A DNA stretch of 64,000 bases, taken from Streptomyces atroolivaceus (lineage in GTDB: Bacteria; Actinomycetota; Actinomycetes; Streptomycetales; Streptomycetaceae). Below the pieces are notes generated by a model. It did no database searches. It worked only from the letters and a program-made list of their open reading frames with translations, and was not told the origin of the DNA. The position numbers and the translations under genes are program-made. The DNA is taken from assembly GCF_000717025.1 (NCBI RefSeq), contig NZ_JNXG01000020.1, positions 1 through 64,000 of the forward strand. The letters run 5' to 3'. Positions 36,006 to 44,868 of the stretch are shown here, one piece after another (within the stretch, counting starts at the first letter, position 1; each line of letters begins with the position of its first letter).

Positions 36006-36069
36006 AGCCCGCATAGCGGACGAGATCCATATGGACCCTCCGCCACAGGCGCACATCGGTGTCGGTCAT
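35983..36069 (-). CDS. Cysteine-rich leader peptide of the cysteine dioxygenase operon
   Basis: A 28-residue ORF: MTDTDVRLWRRVHMDLVRYA then GCVCRPSC. The RR-x-H-x-DLVR core followed by a cysteine cluster resembles short peptides annotated as putative leader peptides before sulfur genes in Streptomyces, and cysteine-sensing upstream ORFs in mycobacteria. A -10 box ends 7 nt before its ATG, so it begins at or next to the 5' end of the transcript and needs no ribosome-binding site. It ends 74 nt before the cysteine dioxygenase start. Its Cys codons overlap the complementary RNA arms listed separately. It is unlikely to act as a protein; its translation is probably the signal. Confidence 0.7.
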   Translation of the reverse strand: MTDTDVRLWRRVHMDLVRYAGCVCRPSC

Positions 36070-36076
36070 GATCTGG

Positions 36077-36105
36077 AGTACACCATGTGCGTCTGCGGCG
36101 GTCAA
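36077..36105 (-). promoter_or_regulatory. Promoter of the cysteine dioxygenase operon
   Basis: On the minus strand: TTGACC (36105-36100), 17 nt, TGTACT (36082-36077), then 7 nt to the leader ATG. The -35 box overlaps the stop codon of the upstream monooxygenase gene. Confidence 0.65.
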
Positions 36106-37736
36106 TTGACGTCCGCGGTCCGGTCGGAACTCGTGGTCGTGCGAGCCCCGTCTTCGCGCGCCGTGTCCACGCCACCCCCACGCGCCGCGTCGGCAGCCGC
36201 GAAGAGCTCCTGGGGTCGCACCCCGCTGAAGGCGGCGACGAGATGGCCGTCCGGCCTGACCAGCAGAACCGTGTGGGCCGTTGCGCCCGGGTAGCTCTCG
36301 GTCACCAGCAGCTCGGCCTTCACCGGGAGGGATCCCACCGCGTCGACGAGACGGGGCATGACACCCGCCGTCAGCCAGTGTCGTCTGTCCCACACCCCGG
36401 TACCGGGTGCGACCAGGATCACCAGCAGGTGCCCCAGGCCCAGCCGGTCGCGCAGCCGCACCGTCTTCCCGTCGGGTGCGGTCACCCGGACGTCGGCGAC
36501 CGGTGCGCCGGGGGCCGTCCCTACGGAGACGTGGGCTTCGGCGCGCCGAGGCGAGAGGGGGGAGTGCGTGTACGAAGGGGGCGCGCCCAGAGGCCCGCAT
36601 CCCAGATGGCCGTCGGCCAGCAGGGTGTCGTGCCCGCGCGCGGCGCCGGGCACGAGTGTCCGGAGGGCCGCGCCGCCCCGCAGTATCGGCAGTGACTGGT
36701 CGGCTGCCCGCAGCCGGGAGGCGACCGCGGCCCTTCGCTCGGCCTGGTAGCTGTCGAGCAGGAGACCGGAGGCATTCCCGTGCCAGGCCTGTGCCAGCTT
36801 CCAGGCCAGGTTCTCGGCATCCCGCAGCCCCTCGTCCAGACCCTGGGTGCCGAGCGCGCCCAGCAGGTGCGCGGCATCCCCGGCGAGGAACGCGCGCTCG
36901 ACCCGCCAGCGCCTGGCCAGCCGGTGGTGGAGCGTGTACACGCCCGTGTCCAGCAGTTCGTAGGGCGGCGTCTCACCGCACCAGCCCTCGAGGGTGTCGC
37001 GGATCCGGGTGATCAGGGCGTCGGGGGTGACGAGTTCGCCGCGTGGCGGAAGAAGCCAGTCCAGCCTCCAGACCCCGTCGGGCAGCGGCCTCGCGGTGAC
37101 CTCGGCACCCCCGGAACGCCAGGGCGGAGCCCGGTGCAGCACGGCCTCGCCGGGCCAGGGCAGTTGGGCGCGGAGCGCCGCGACGGCGTGCCGTTCCACC
37201 GCCGTACGACCAGGGAATCTGATGTCCAGGAGCTTGCGCACGGTGGAGCGCGCACCGTCGCAGCCCACCAGGTAACTCCCGCGCCACCAGGTCGATCCCG
37301 GCTCCCGGGTGTGCACGGTGACCCCGTGCTCGTCCTGCTCCAGGGTGTCGATCCTGCTGAACGGCACCAGGGTGACCAGGTCGTGTGCGGCGACCGCCGC
37401 CCGCAGTCCTCCGGTGAGCGCGTGCTGGGGGAGGTGGACGGGCGAGGGCAGCGGAACGGTGCCCTCCTCCTCGCCCAGCGCCACTGCCCGCACCAGCTGC
37501 TTGCGACGCACCGACCGCCAGCCGGCCCACCGCAGTCCTTCTTGGTGGAGCACCGAGCAGCCGAGCCGTTCCACCAGGTCCGCGGTGTCCTCGCGCAGCA
37601 CGACGGTGCGCGCCGGACGCTGTTCCTCCTTGCCGGGACCTTCGTCGAGCAGGACGGAGGGCACGCCCTGTGCCGCGAGGGCGAGCGACAGCGCCAGCCC
37701 GACCGGGCCGGCGCCGACGACGATCACCGGGTCCAC
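36102..37736 (-). CDS. FAD-dependent aromatic hydroxylase-type monooxygenase
   Basis: A 544-residue flavoprotein. VIVVGAGPVGLALSLALAAQGV (GxGxxG FAD motif at the N-terminus), VGCDGARSTVRKLL (DG motif) and FLAGDAAHLLGALGTQGLDEGLRDA (GD motif) define a PHBH/PheA-type class A hydroxylase. The last 130 residues are the thioredoxin-like domain typical of phenol-hydroxylase relatives. The substrate is unknown. GGGAGGG precedes the GTG at 37736. TTGACG (37856-37851) may be its -35 box. It is separate from the cysteine genes, which have their own promoter. Confidence 0.85.
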   Translation of the reverse strand: MDPVIVVGAGPVGLALSLALAAQGVPSVLLDEGPGKEEQRPARTVVLREDTADLVERLGCSVLHQEGLRWAGWRSVRRKQLVRAVALGEEEGTVPLPSPVHLPQHALTGGLRAAVAAHDLVTLVPFSRIDTLEQDEHGVTVHTREPGSTWWRGSYLVGCDGARSTVRKLLDIRFPGRTAVERHAVAALRAQLPWPGEAVLHRAPPWRSGGAEVTARPLPDGVWRLDWLLPPRGELVTPDALITRIRDTLEGWCGETPPYELLDTGVYTLHHRLARRWRVERAFLAGDAAHLLGALGTQGLDEGLRDAENLAWKLAQAWHGNASGLLLDSYQAERRAAVASRLRAADQSLPILRGGAALRTLVPGAARGHDTLLADGHLGCGPLGAPPSYTHSPLSPRRAEAHVSVGTAPGAPVADVRVTAPDGKTVRLRDRLGLGHLLVILVAPGTGVWDRRHWLTAGVMPRLVDAVGSLPVKAELLVTESYPGATAHTVLLVRPDGHLVAAFSGVRPQELFAAADAARGGGVDTAREDGARTTTSSDRTADVN

Positions 37737-37860
37737 TGGGGGAACCCTCCCGCACCGGTCGTCGAGGTCGAGGGGGAGGAGGGGGAGAGGGCTGCGACGT
37801 GGGTGGTTCGGGGCGGGATCACAGAACGTATGCAACCTACTGTCGATGCGCGCGTCAAGT

Positions 37861-37933
37861 GACCCGCGAACGTGGCGGGGGGGGGGGGGGGGGGGGCGCG
37901 CCCCCCCCCCCCGCCGCACCGGAGAAGCGGGTC
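37861..37933. repeat. G20-CGCG-C12 palindrome inside a longer imperfect hairpin
   Basis: A run of 20 G (37877-37896), CGCG, and 12 C (37901-37912) contain a perfect 28-bp palindrome. Outside it GACCCGC (37861-37867) pairs with GCGGGTC (37927-37933), and CGTGGCGG with CCGCCGCAC imperfectly. It follows the gluD stop on the minus strand and could be its terminator, but such homopolymers are often wrong in assemblies. Confidence 0.6.
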
Positions 37934-38767
37934 ACTCGTAGGGGTAGAACCCCGAGCCTGTCTTCCGCCCTCGAGCCAGCTCGCGAACGACGTCAGCGCG
38001 AAGTTCAGTGCCATGTAGATCAGCGCGATGATGGTGAAGCACGCGATGGTGTTCGCCCCGTAGTTCGCGCTCATCGGACGGACCGACGCCAGCAGCTCGG
38101 GGAAGGTGAGCACCGCACCGCCGAGGGCCGTGTCCTTCACGATGACCACGATCTGGCTGACGATCGCGGGCAGCATCGCGGTGACCGACTGCGGCAGCAG
38201 CACGTACCGCATCGTCTGGCCCTTGCGCATGCCGATCGCCTTCGCGGCGTCGGTCTGCCCTCGGGGGAGGGAGAGGATGCCTGCCCGCACGATCTCGGCG
38301 AGTACCGAGGCGTTGTACAGGACCAGGCCCGTGACGACGGCGTAGAGCAGCCGGTCCTCTGTGGCGAGGGTCGTGAACTCCGCGTACGCGGCGTTCGCCG
38401 TGATCATCAGGATCAGGACCGGGATCGCGCGGAAGAACTCCACGACGACGCCGGACGGCATGCGCATCCACCGGTGGTCGGAGAGTCGGCCGATCCCGAA
38501 GAGGGCACCGAGCGGCAGGGCGATCAGCAGGGCGAAGAACGCGGCCTTGAGCGTGTTCTGGAGCCCGGGCCAGATATAGGTCTCCCACGGCTGGGGGCTC
38601 GTGAAGAACGGCTCCCACTTGACCCAGTCGAGCTGGTGCTTCTCGGCGAGGCTGCTGAACACCCACCACGCCGCGGCCGCGAGGGCTGCCACGAAGACGA
38701 CGGTGTACAGGACGTTGCGCTGCTTGGCACGGGGGCCCTGCGCGTCGAAGAGGACGGACGTCGTCAT
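37932..38767 (-). CDS. gluD: Glutamate ABC transporter permease GluD, apparent frameshift near the end
   Basis: A HisM-type permease with about five membrane helices; the EAA loop is SVLAEIVRAGILSLPRGQTDAAKAIGM. It follows the expected frame from the ATG at 38767 to FASWLEG (about 37970). After that the frame gains rare codons (AGA, GGT, TCT) and would run through the poly-G tract, whereas the neighbouring frame keeps good codon use and stops soon: RKTGSGFYPYE. One missing G in the run at 37968-37970 would join them into a 278-residue protein. So this is either a sequencing error or a real C-terminal change. It overlaps gluC by 4 nt. Confidence 0.82.
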
Positions 38768-39432
38768 CGCTTCACCGCCACCTTCTTGCTCACCCAGCCG
38801 AGGAGGAGCCCGGTCGGGAGGGTGAGGCAGATGAACCCGAACGCGAAGACTGCGGAGATCAGGATCAGTTGTGCCTCTGCCTCGATCATGTCCTTCATCA
38901 GGTACGCCGCTTCGACCACACCGATCGCCGCGGCGACCGTGGTGTTCTTGGTCAGCGCGATCAGCACGTTGGCCAGCGGATTGACGACCGCGCGGAAGGC
39001 CTGCGGGAGGATGACCAGCCGGAGGACCTGGGTGAAGCTCAGACCGAGTGCCCGTGCGGCCTCGGCCTGGCCCGTCGGCACCGTGTTGATGCCCGAGCGC
39101 AGTGCCTCGCAGACGAAGGCCGCCGTGTAGAGGGCCAGTGCGAGCACCGCGAGGCGGAAGTTGATGACCTCGAAGTCGCCTCCGCCTCCGAGCTTGACCT
39201 GCAGGGTCTGGAACAGGCCCAGCGACGCGAAGACGATGATGACGGTCAGCGGGATATTACGGATGATGTTCACATAGGCGGTACCGAAACCGCGCATCAG
39301 GGGGACCGGGCCGACCCGCATACCGGCCAGCAGCGTTCCCCATATGAGGGAACCGAGGGCTGAGTAGACGGTGAGTTTCACCGTCACCCAGAAGGCCCCC
39401 AGTAGGTCGTAACCTTCAAGAAAGTCGAACAC
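38764..39432 (-). CDS. gluC: Glutamate ABC transporter permease GluC
   Basis: A 222-residue permease with five membrane helices. LRSGINTVPTGQAEAARALGLSF is the EAA loop that contacts the ATPase, and NIIRNIPLTVIIVF is typical of polar amino-acid permeases. With GluD it forms the membrane channel. The GTG at 39432 has GGGAG five bases upstream; an ATG six codons earlier is less likely. It follows gluB by 98 bp. Confidence 0.92.
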   Translation of the reverse strand: MFDFLEGYDLLGAFWVTVKLTVYSALGSLIWGTLLAGMRVGPVPLMRGFGTAYVNIIRNIPLTVIIVFASLGLFQTLQVKLGGGGDFEVINFRLAVLALALYTAAFVCEALRSGINTVPTGQAEAARALGLSFTQVLRLVILPQAFRAVVNPLANVLIALTKNTTVAAAIGVVEAAYLMKDMIEAEAQLILISAVFAFGFICLTLPTGLLLGWVSKKVAVKR

Positions 39433-39530
39433 GATCTCCCGTGCTTCCACGTGTGGGGAGGGCTCGGTGCGCCGCCTCGGCGGCGGCGCACCTCGTCAGC
39501 CCGGCTTCGGACCGCTTTGCGAGGGGAGTG

Positions 39531-40373
39531 CTACTTGACGACGTTGCCGATCTTCGGCGCGGGCTCGTTCTTGTAGTTGGCGGGACCGAAGTTGGCCTCG
39601 ACCGCCTTGTCCCAGGCACCGTCCGAGAACATCTTGGTCAGCGCGGCGTCGATCTTCTTCTTGAGGTCGGCGTCGCCCTTCTTCAGACCGATGCCGTAGT
39701 TCTCGTTGGTCATCTTGAAGCCGGCCAGCTTGAACTTGCCCTTGTGGGCATCCTGCGCCGCGTATCCGGCGAGGATGGAGTCGTCCGTGGTCAGGGCGTC
39801 GACAGCCTTGTTCTCCAGGCCGGTGAGGCACTCGGAGTAGCCGCCGTAGTTCTGCAGCTGAGCCTTCGGGGCCAGCTTCTCCTTGACGTTCTTCGCGGAG
39901 GTCGAACCGGTGACGGAGCAGAGGTTCTTGTCGTTGAGGTCCTCGGGCGACTTGATGGTCTTGTCGTCGGCCCGGACGAGGACGTCCTGGTGCGCGAGGA
40001 GGTAGGGGCCGGCGAAGTCGACCTTCTGCAGGCGCTCGTCGTTGATGGAGTACGTCGCCGCGATGAACTTCACGTCGCCGCGCTCGATGGCCGTCTCGCG
40101 GTCCGCGCTCTTCGTCTCGACGAACTCGATGTTCTCGGCGTCGTAGCCGAGCTCCTTGGCCACGTACGTGGCGACGTCGACGTCGAAGCCCGCGAACTTG
40201 CCGTCGGGCGTCTTCAGGCCGAGACCGGGCTGGTCGATCTTGATGCCGATCGTGATCTTCTTGCCGCCGCCGGAACCCGCGGCGTCGTCCTTGTCTCCGG
40301 AGCCACAGGCCGTGGCGGTGAGGGCGAGCGCGAGCACGGCGGCCGAGGCGGCGGTGACCTTGCGAAGCTGCAT
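39531..40373 (-). CDS. gluB: Glutamate-binding lipoprotein GluB
   Basis: A 280-residue solute-binding lipoprotein. The signal peptide MQLRKVTAASAAVLALALTA ends at the lipobox TAC-G (Cys about 23). The SBP family 3 fold shows KITIGIKIDQPGLGL, FDVDVATYVAKELG (class-3 signature) and FIAATYSINDER. It captures glutamate outside the cell and delivers it to GluCD. The name rests on the operon order gluABCD known in S. coelicolor and Corynebacterium. Confidence 0.93.
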   Translation of the reverse strand: MQLRKVTAASAAVLALALTATACGSGDKDDAAGSGGGKKITIGIKIDQPGLGLKTPDGKFAGFDVDVATYVAKELGYDAENIEFVETKSADRETAIERGDVKFIAATYSINDERLQKVDFAGPYLLAHQDVLVRADDKTIKSPEDLNDKNLCSVTGSTSAKNVKEKLAPKAQLQNYGGYSECLTGLENKAVDALTTDDSILAGYAAQDAHKGKFKLAGFKMTNENYGIGLKKGDADLKKKIDAALTKMFSDGAWDKAVEANFGPANYKNEPAPKIGNVVK

Positions 40374-40432
40374 GATGGATTCCCTGGGTTGACGCGATGT
40401 GAGTACTCAGCCGGCGCTGGACCAGCCGTGCG

Positions 40433-41221
<789 letters not shown>

Positions 41222-41578
41222 CGGCTTCTTGCTCCGTCCTCCTCGGTTAGGGAAGGACCCTAGTGACGCAGTGCTACCAGCGTCATTACATCTGAGCGGA
41301 AATTGAGCATAACGATCCGGCCTCGACCGGACACACCGCGTGAACGGGGCGACACGGGGTGCTCGGCGGGCATACCGGGTGGGTAACGGAAACCCGGTGG
41401 TAACCGGCGGGGACTTGACTGGCACACCCGCCATCGGCGTGGATGCCCTGGTACGGGGATGACGTGAATCCTGGCCGTACGGGAAGGTTCGCCGACCGGA
41501 ACGCCGGTGGACCGTCACGTACGGTTTCCGGCCATCGCGAAGGACAATGAGACAAGACATGAGGCGGAGAGGGGGGCC
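41222..41578. other. Control region between gluA and gluR
   Basis: 357 bp. A promoter for gluA is readable on the minus strand: ATGACG (41286-41281), 18 nt, TAGGGT (41262-41257). The remaining 290 bp before gluR show no gene and no promoter that I can define with confidence. Confidence 0.5.
41264..41285. promoter_or_regulatory. Inverted repeat over the gluA promoter
   Basis: TGACGC-N10-GCGTCA lies between the -35 and -10 boxes of gluA. The next gene is the GluR regulator, known in S. coelicolor to bind this intergenic region, so this repeat is a candidate site; I cannot confirm that it is the mapped one. Confidence 0.4.
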
Positions 41579-42283
41579 ATGAGACTGCTGCTCGTCGAGG
41601 ACGACGACCACGTCGCCGCTGCCCTGTCCGCAGTGCTCTCGCGGCACGGCTTCCAGGTCGTGCACGCCCGCAGCGGTGAGGACGCTCTCCGGGCGCTGCT
41701 GCCGACCGAGAAGCCGGGCGGGAAGGAACCCTTCGGGGTGGTGCTCCTCGACCTCGGGCTGCCCGATCAGGACGGCTACGAGGTGTGCGGGAAGATCCGC
41801 AAGCGCTCCGCGATCCCGGTGATCATGGTGACCGCGCGGTCCGACGTCCGCTCACGGATCCACGGCCTCAACCTCGGTGCCGACGACTACGTGGTGAAGC
41901 CGTACGACACCGGAGAGCTCCTGGCCCGGATCCACGCCGTCGCCCGGCGCGGGACGGCCGGGGAGGACACCGGGCCGACCCCGCTCGCGGCCCTGAGTAT
42001 CGGCCCGGTCCGCATCGAGCTGCCCACCCGCAAGGTCAGTGTCGACGGCCAGGAGGTCCAGCTCACCCGCAAGGAGTTCGACCTGCTCGCACTGCTCGCC
42101 CAGCGCCCCGGTGTGGTCTTCCGCCGGGAGCAGATCATCAGCGAGGTGTGGCGGACGAGCTGGGAGGGAACGGGCCGCACCCTGGAGGTACATGTCGCGT
42201 CGCTGCGCTCCAAGCTGCGGCTTCCCGCACTGATCGAGACCGTACGAGGCGTCGGCTACCGGCTCGTCCCACCGCCGGCCTGA
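41579..42283 (+). CDS. gluR: Response regulator GluR (OmpR family)
   Basis: A 234-residue regulator. Receiver (about 1-120): VEDDD acidic pair, [12 protein letters not shown] phospho-Asp, VTARS and VVKPYD. Trans_reg_C winged helix (about 140-232): [17 protein letters not shown] and [17 protein letters not shown] wing. GGAGAGGGGGGCC precedes the ATG. In S. coelicolor the gene pair at this place, GluR-GluK, senses glutamate and controls gluABCD. The stop (TGA) is part of the gluK ribosome-binding site. Confidence 0.85.
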   Translation: MRLLLVEDDDHVAAALSAVLSRHGFQVVHARSGEDALRALLPTEKPGGKEPFGVVLLDLGLPDQDGYEVCGKIRKRSAIPVIMVTARSDVRSRIHGLNLGADDYVVKPYDTGELLARIHAVARRGTAGEDTGPTPLAALSIGPVRIELPTRKVSVDGQEVQLTRKEFDLLALLAQRPGVVFRREQIISEVWRTSWEGTGRTLEVHVASLRSKLRLPALIETVRGVGYRLVPPPA

Positions 42284-42292
42284 GGACCTACG

Positions 42293-43687
42293 CTGCGCAC
42301 CCGCCTGCTCCCCCTGCTCATCATCCTGATGGCCGCCGTGCTGCTCGCCCTGGGCTTCCCGCTGGCCGTGCGGGTGGCCGCCGCCGAACAGCAGCGGGTC
42401 GTCATCGACCGGATCGACGACACCGCGCGCTTCGGTGCGCTGGCCCAGTTCGTCAGCGAACCCGTCGAGGGCACCGAGGAACGGCAGCGGATCCTGCAGA
42501 CCGAGCTCGAGGCCTACGACTCGGTGTACGGGATACGGGCGGGCGTCTTCTACCGGGACGACAGACCCCTCGCCAAGGCTCCCGCCTCCTGGGCCCTGCC
42601 CGCCGAGGGGGAGGGCCGGGCGGCCTTCAAGGAGGCCCTCCTCGGCCGTCGCTCCCACGACCCGCCCCAGGTCTGGCCGTGGCAGGACCACCGGATCGTC
42701 GTCGCCTCCCCGGTCGTGCGCGACGGGGACGTGGTCGCCGTCGTCGTGACCGACTCGCCCACCGGTGACATGCGCTCCCGGACCCTGCGCGGCTGGCTGC
42801 TCATCGCCCTCGGGGAGGGCGCGGCCATGCTGGTGGCGGTGGGCGCCGCCTTCCGCCTCACCGGATGGGTGCTCCTGCCCGTACGGACCCTGGACGCGGC
42901 GGCACACGACATCGCGAGCGGCAGGATGAGGTCCCGGGTCGTGGCGTCCGGCGGGCCCCCGGAGCTCCGGCGCCTGGCCCGCTCGTTCAACGAGATGGCC
43001 GACAACGTCGAGGACGTCCTGGAGCAGCAGCGTGCCTTCGTCGCCGACGCCTCGCACCAGCTGCGCAACCCGCTGGCCGCGCTGCTGCTCCGGATCGAGC
43101 TTCTCGCACTCGAGCTCCCCGAGGGGAACGAGGAGATCGCCTCGGTCCGTACGGAGGGCAAGCGCCTCGCGCAGGTCCTCGACGACCTGCTGGACCTGGC
43201 ACTGGCCGAGCACACGGCGGCCGACCTCCAGCTCACGGACATCGCCGCCCTCACCGGCGAGCGGGTCGCGTCATGGCGCCCGCTGGCCGACGACAAGGGC
43301 GTACGGCTGACCCTGGACGGGGCGCCCGCCGTGACGGGGTGGGCCGACCCGATCGCGCTCTCCAGCGCGCTGGACGCCGTCATCGACAACGCGCTGAAAT
43401 TCACCCCCGAGGGCCAGGACGTCCGGGTCACCGTCGGATCCGACGGTGAGAGCGCCACGGTGGTCGTCGCGGACCGCGGGCCCGGCCTGACCGAGCAGGA
43501 ACTGGAGCGCGTCGGTGACCGCTTCTGGCGCAGCGGGCGGCATCAGAACGTCAGGGGATCCGGGCTCGGACTCTCCATCTCGCACGCCCTGCTCGCGGCG
43601 GGCCGCGCGTCGATCCGCTACGACACGCACGAGCCGCACGGTCTGCGGGTGACGGTCGCCGTGCCGCGCAACCCTCCGCACGCGTGA
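42293..43687 (+). CDS. gluK: Sensor histidine kinase GluK
   Basis: A 464-residue kinase with two membrane helices (about 5-27 and 160-182) around an extracytoplasmic sensor of about 130 residues. Then HAMP, HisKA with DASHQLRNPLAAL (phospho-His), and HATPase with NALKF, DRGPGL and GSGLGLSIS. The reading frame is open back to a CTG at 42293, which has GAGGA eight bases upstream and yields the basic start LRTRLLPLLIILM. The first ATG (42329) would cut the first membrane helix and has no ribosome-binding site, so CTG is preferred here. It starts 9 nt after gluR. Confidence 0.82.
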   Translation: MRTRLLPLLIILMAAVLLALGFPLAVRVAAAEQQRVVIDRIDDTARFGALAQFVSEPVEGTEERQRILQTELEAYDSVYGIRAGVFYRDDRPLAKAPASWALPAEGEGRAAFKEALLGRRSHDPPQVWPWQDHRIVVASPVVRDGDVVAVVVTDSPTGDMRSRTLRGWLLIALGEGAAMLVAVGAAFRLTGWVLLPVRTLDAAAHDIASGRMRSRVVASGGPPELRRLARSFNEMADNVEDVLEQQRAFVADASHQLRNPLAALLLRIELLALELPEGNEEIASVRTEGKRLAQVLDDLLDLALAEHTAADLQLTDIAALTGERVASWRPLADDKGVRLTLDGAPAVTGWADPIALSSALDAVIDNALKFTPEGQDVRVTVGSDGESATVVVADRGPGLTEQELERVGDRFWRSGRHQNVRGSGLGLSISHALLAAGRASIRYDTHEPHGLRVTVAVPRNPPHA

Positions 43688-43703
43688 GCCCCGCTCCGGA
43701 CCG

Positions 43704-44702
43704 TCAGGGCTTGGCCGAGCGGTAGTAGCGCCTGGCGCCCTCGTGCAGCGGCAGCGGATCGGTGTAGATCGCCGTCCGCAGGTCCACCAGCTGCGCCGAG
43801 TGCACCTCGCGGCCGATCCGGTCCCGGCTGTCGATCACGGTCCGGGTGAACGCCTCGGTCATCAGCGGATCCGTCCGGTCCGTGGTGATCAGCAGGTTCG
43901 AGACGGCGACCGTCGGCACGGCCTCACCCTGCTGCGCGTTCAGGTAGGCGTCCGCCGGCATCACGGCCGAGCGGTAGTAGCGCGTGGAGCCGCCCGCCGC
44001 CTGGAGGCGGGTGACCAGTGCCTCGCCGAGCGGTACCAGCCGGATCGAGAACTTCTCCGAAAGCTCCTGCACCGCGCCGGTCGGAAGCCCTCCGGACCAG
44101 AAGAAGGCGTCCAGCCGGTCGTCCGTCAGCCGGGCGGGCATGGTGTCGATCCCCGCCTGGACGGGAGTGATGTCCGCGGCCGGGTCGAGACCGGCCGCCT
44201 TCATCAGCCGGTCCGCGACGAGAAGCACCCCGGACCCCTTCTGCCCCACTCCCACCCGCTTGCCACGCAGATCGGCCACCGTACGTATCCCGGAATCCCG
44301 GGGCACGATCAGCTGGACGTAGTCGTCGTACAGCCGGACGCAGCCGCGCAGCCGCTCAGCACCCGGCTTCCCGCTCTGCAGGTACGTGGCGACGGCGTCG
44401 GCGGTGGCGATGGTGAAGTCGGCCTTCCCCGTCGCGACCCGTTCGATGTTCTGCTGGGAGCCCTCGCTCGTCTGCAGCTGTATCGACACCTTGGGCATGT
44501 CCTTGGCCAGCGCGCCCTCGAGCCGCTGTCCGTAGCGCTGGTAGACGCCGCTCCGCACGCCGGTGGAGAACGTGAGCGAACCGCTCGGCTCCTCCTCCCC
44601 GATCGGGAGGACCCACCACGACAGCAGTCCGAGCACGACCACGGCGGCGGCGCCCCCTTGCAGGGTGCGTCGCCGGCCGAAACGGGACAGTGCGTGCAGC
44701 AT
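43704..44702 (-). CDS. TAXI-family TRAP-type solute-binding protein, orphan
   Basis: A 332-residue protein. After an N-terminal basic stretch and hydrophobic anchor (about 12-34, ending LSWWVLP), the TAXI fold follows: LTFSTGVRSGVYQRYGQRL, GKADFTIATADAVA, DLRGKRVGVGQKGSG and FFWSGGLPTGAV. TAXI proteins bind organic acids, and characterised ones bind glutamate. No TRAP permease gene (DctQM type) is nearby. It is convergent with gluK, 16 nt away, which suggests a sensing role with GluK rather than transport. Confidence 0.85.
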   Translation of the reverse strand: MLHALSRFGRRRTLQGGAAAVVVLGLLSWWVLPIGEEEPSGSLTFSTGVRSGVYQRYGQRLEGALAKDMPKVSIQLQTSEGSQQNIERVATGKADFTIATADAVATYLQSGKPGAERLRGCVRLYDDYVQLIVPRDSGIRTVADLRGKRVGVGQKGSGVLLVADRLMKAAGLDPAADITPVQAGIDTMPARLTDDRLDAFFWSGGLPTGAVQELSEKFSIRLVPLGEALVTRLQAAGGSTRYYRSAVMPADAYLNAQQGEAVPTVAVSNLLITTDRTDPLMTEAFTRTVIDSRDRIGREVHSAQLVDLRTAIYTDPLPLHEGARRYYRSAKP

Positions 44703-44786
44703 GGCGCGATCCTGCCATTTCCCTGCCCCTGACGGCCAGGGCGGGGGTGGGCGCACGCCCCCGCCGGGACGTGGCCGCTCCCGCCG

Positions 44787-44862
44787 CCCGGATCCTGCCG
44801 TCCGCCCCGACGGGGCGCCCTCGGCCCGGATCAGGCCGTCCGCGCCGACGGGGCGCCCTCCC
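44787..44862. repeat. 38-bp direct duplication
   Basis: Two copies of CCCGGATC..GCCGTCCG..CCGACGGGGCGCCCTC spaced 38 bp (44787 and 44825), in the gap between two minus-strand genes. Each copy contains the self-complementary GGGGCGCCC-like core. Confidence 0.8.
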
Positions 44863-44868
44863 CGGCCG

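Noticed and set aside
37724..37931. Continuation of the GluD frame through the poly-G tract to a stop at 37724
   Set aside because: The codon use collapses after FASWLEG and the added tail would be poly-Gly/Pro encoded by homopolymers; a frameshift is more likely.
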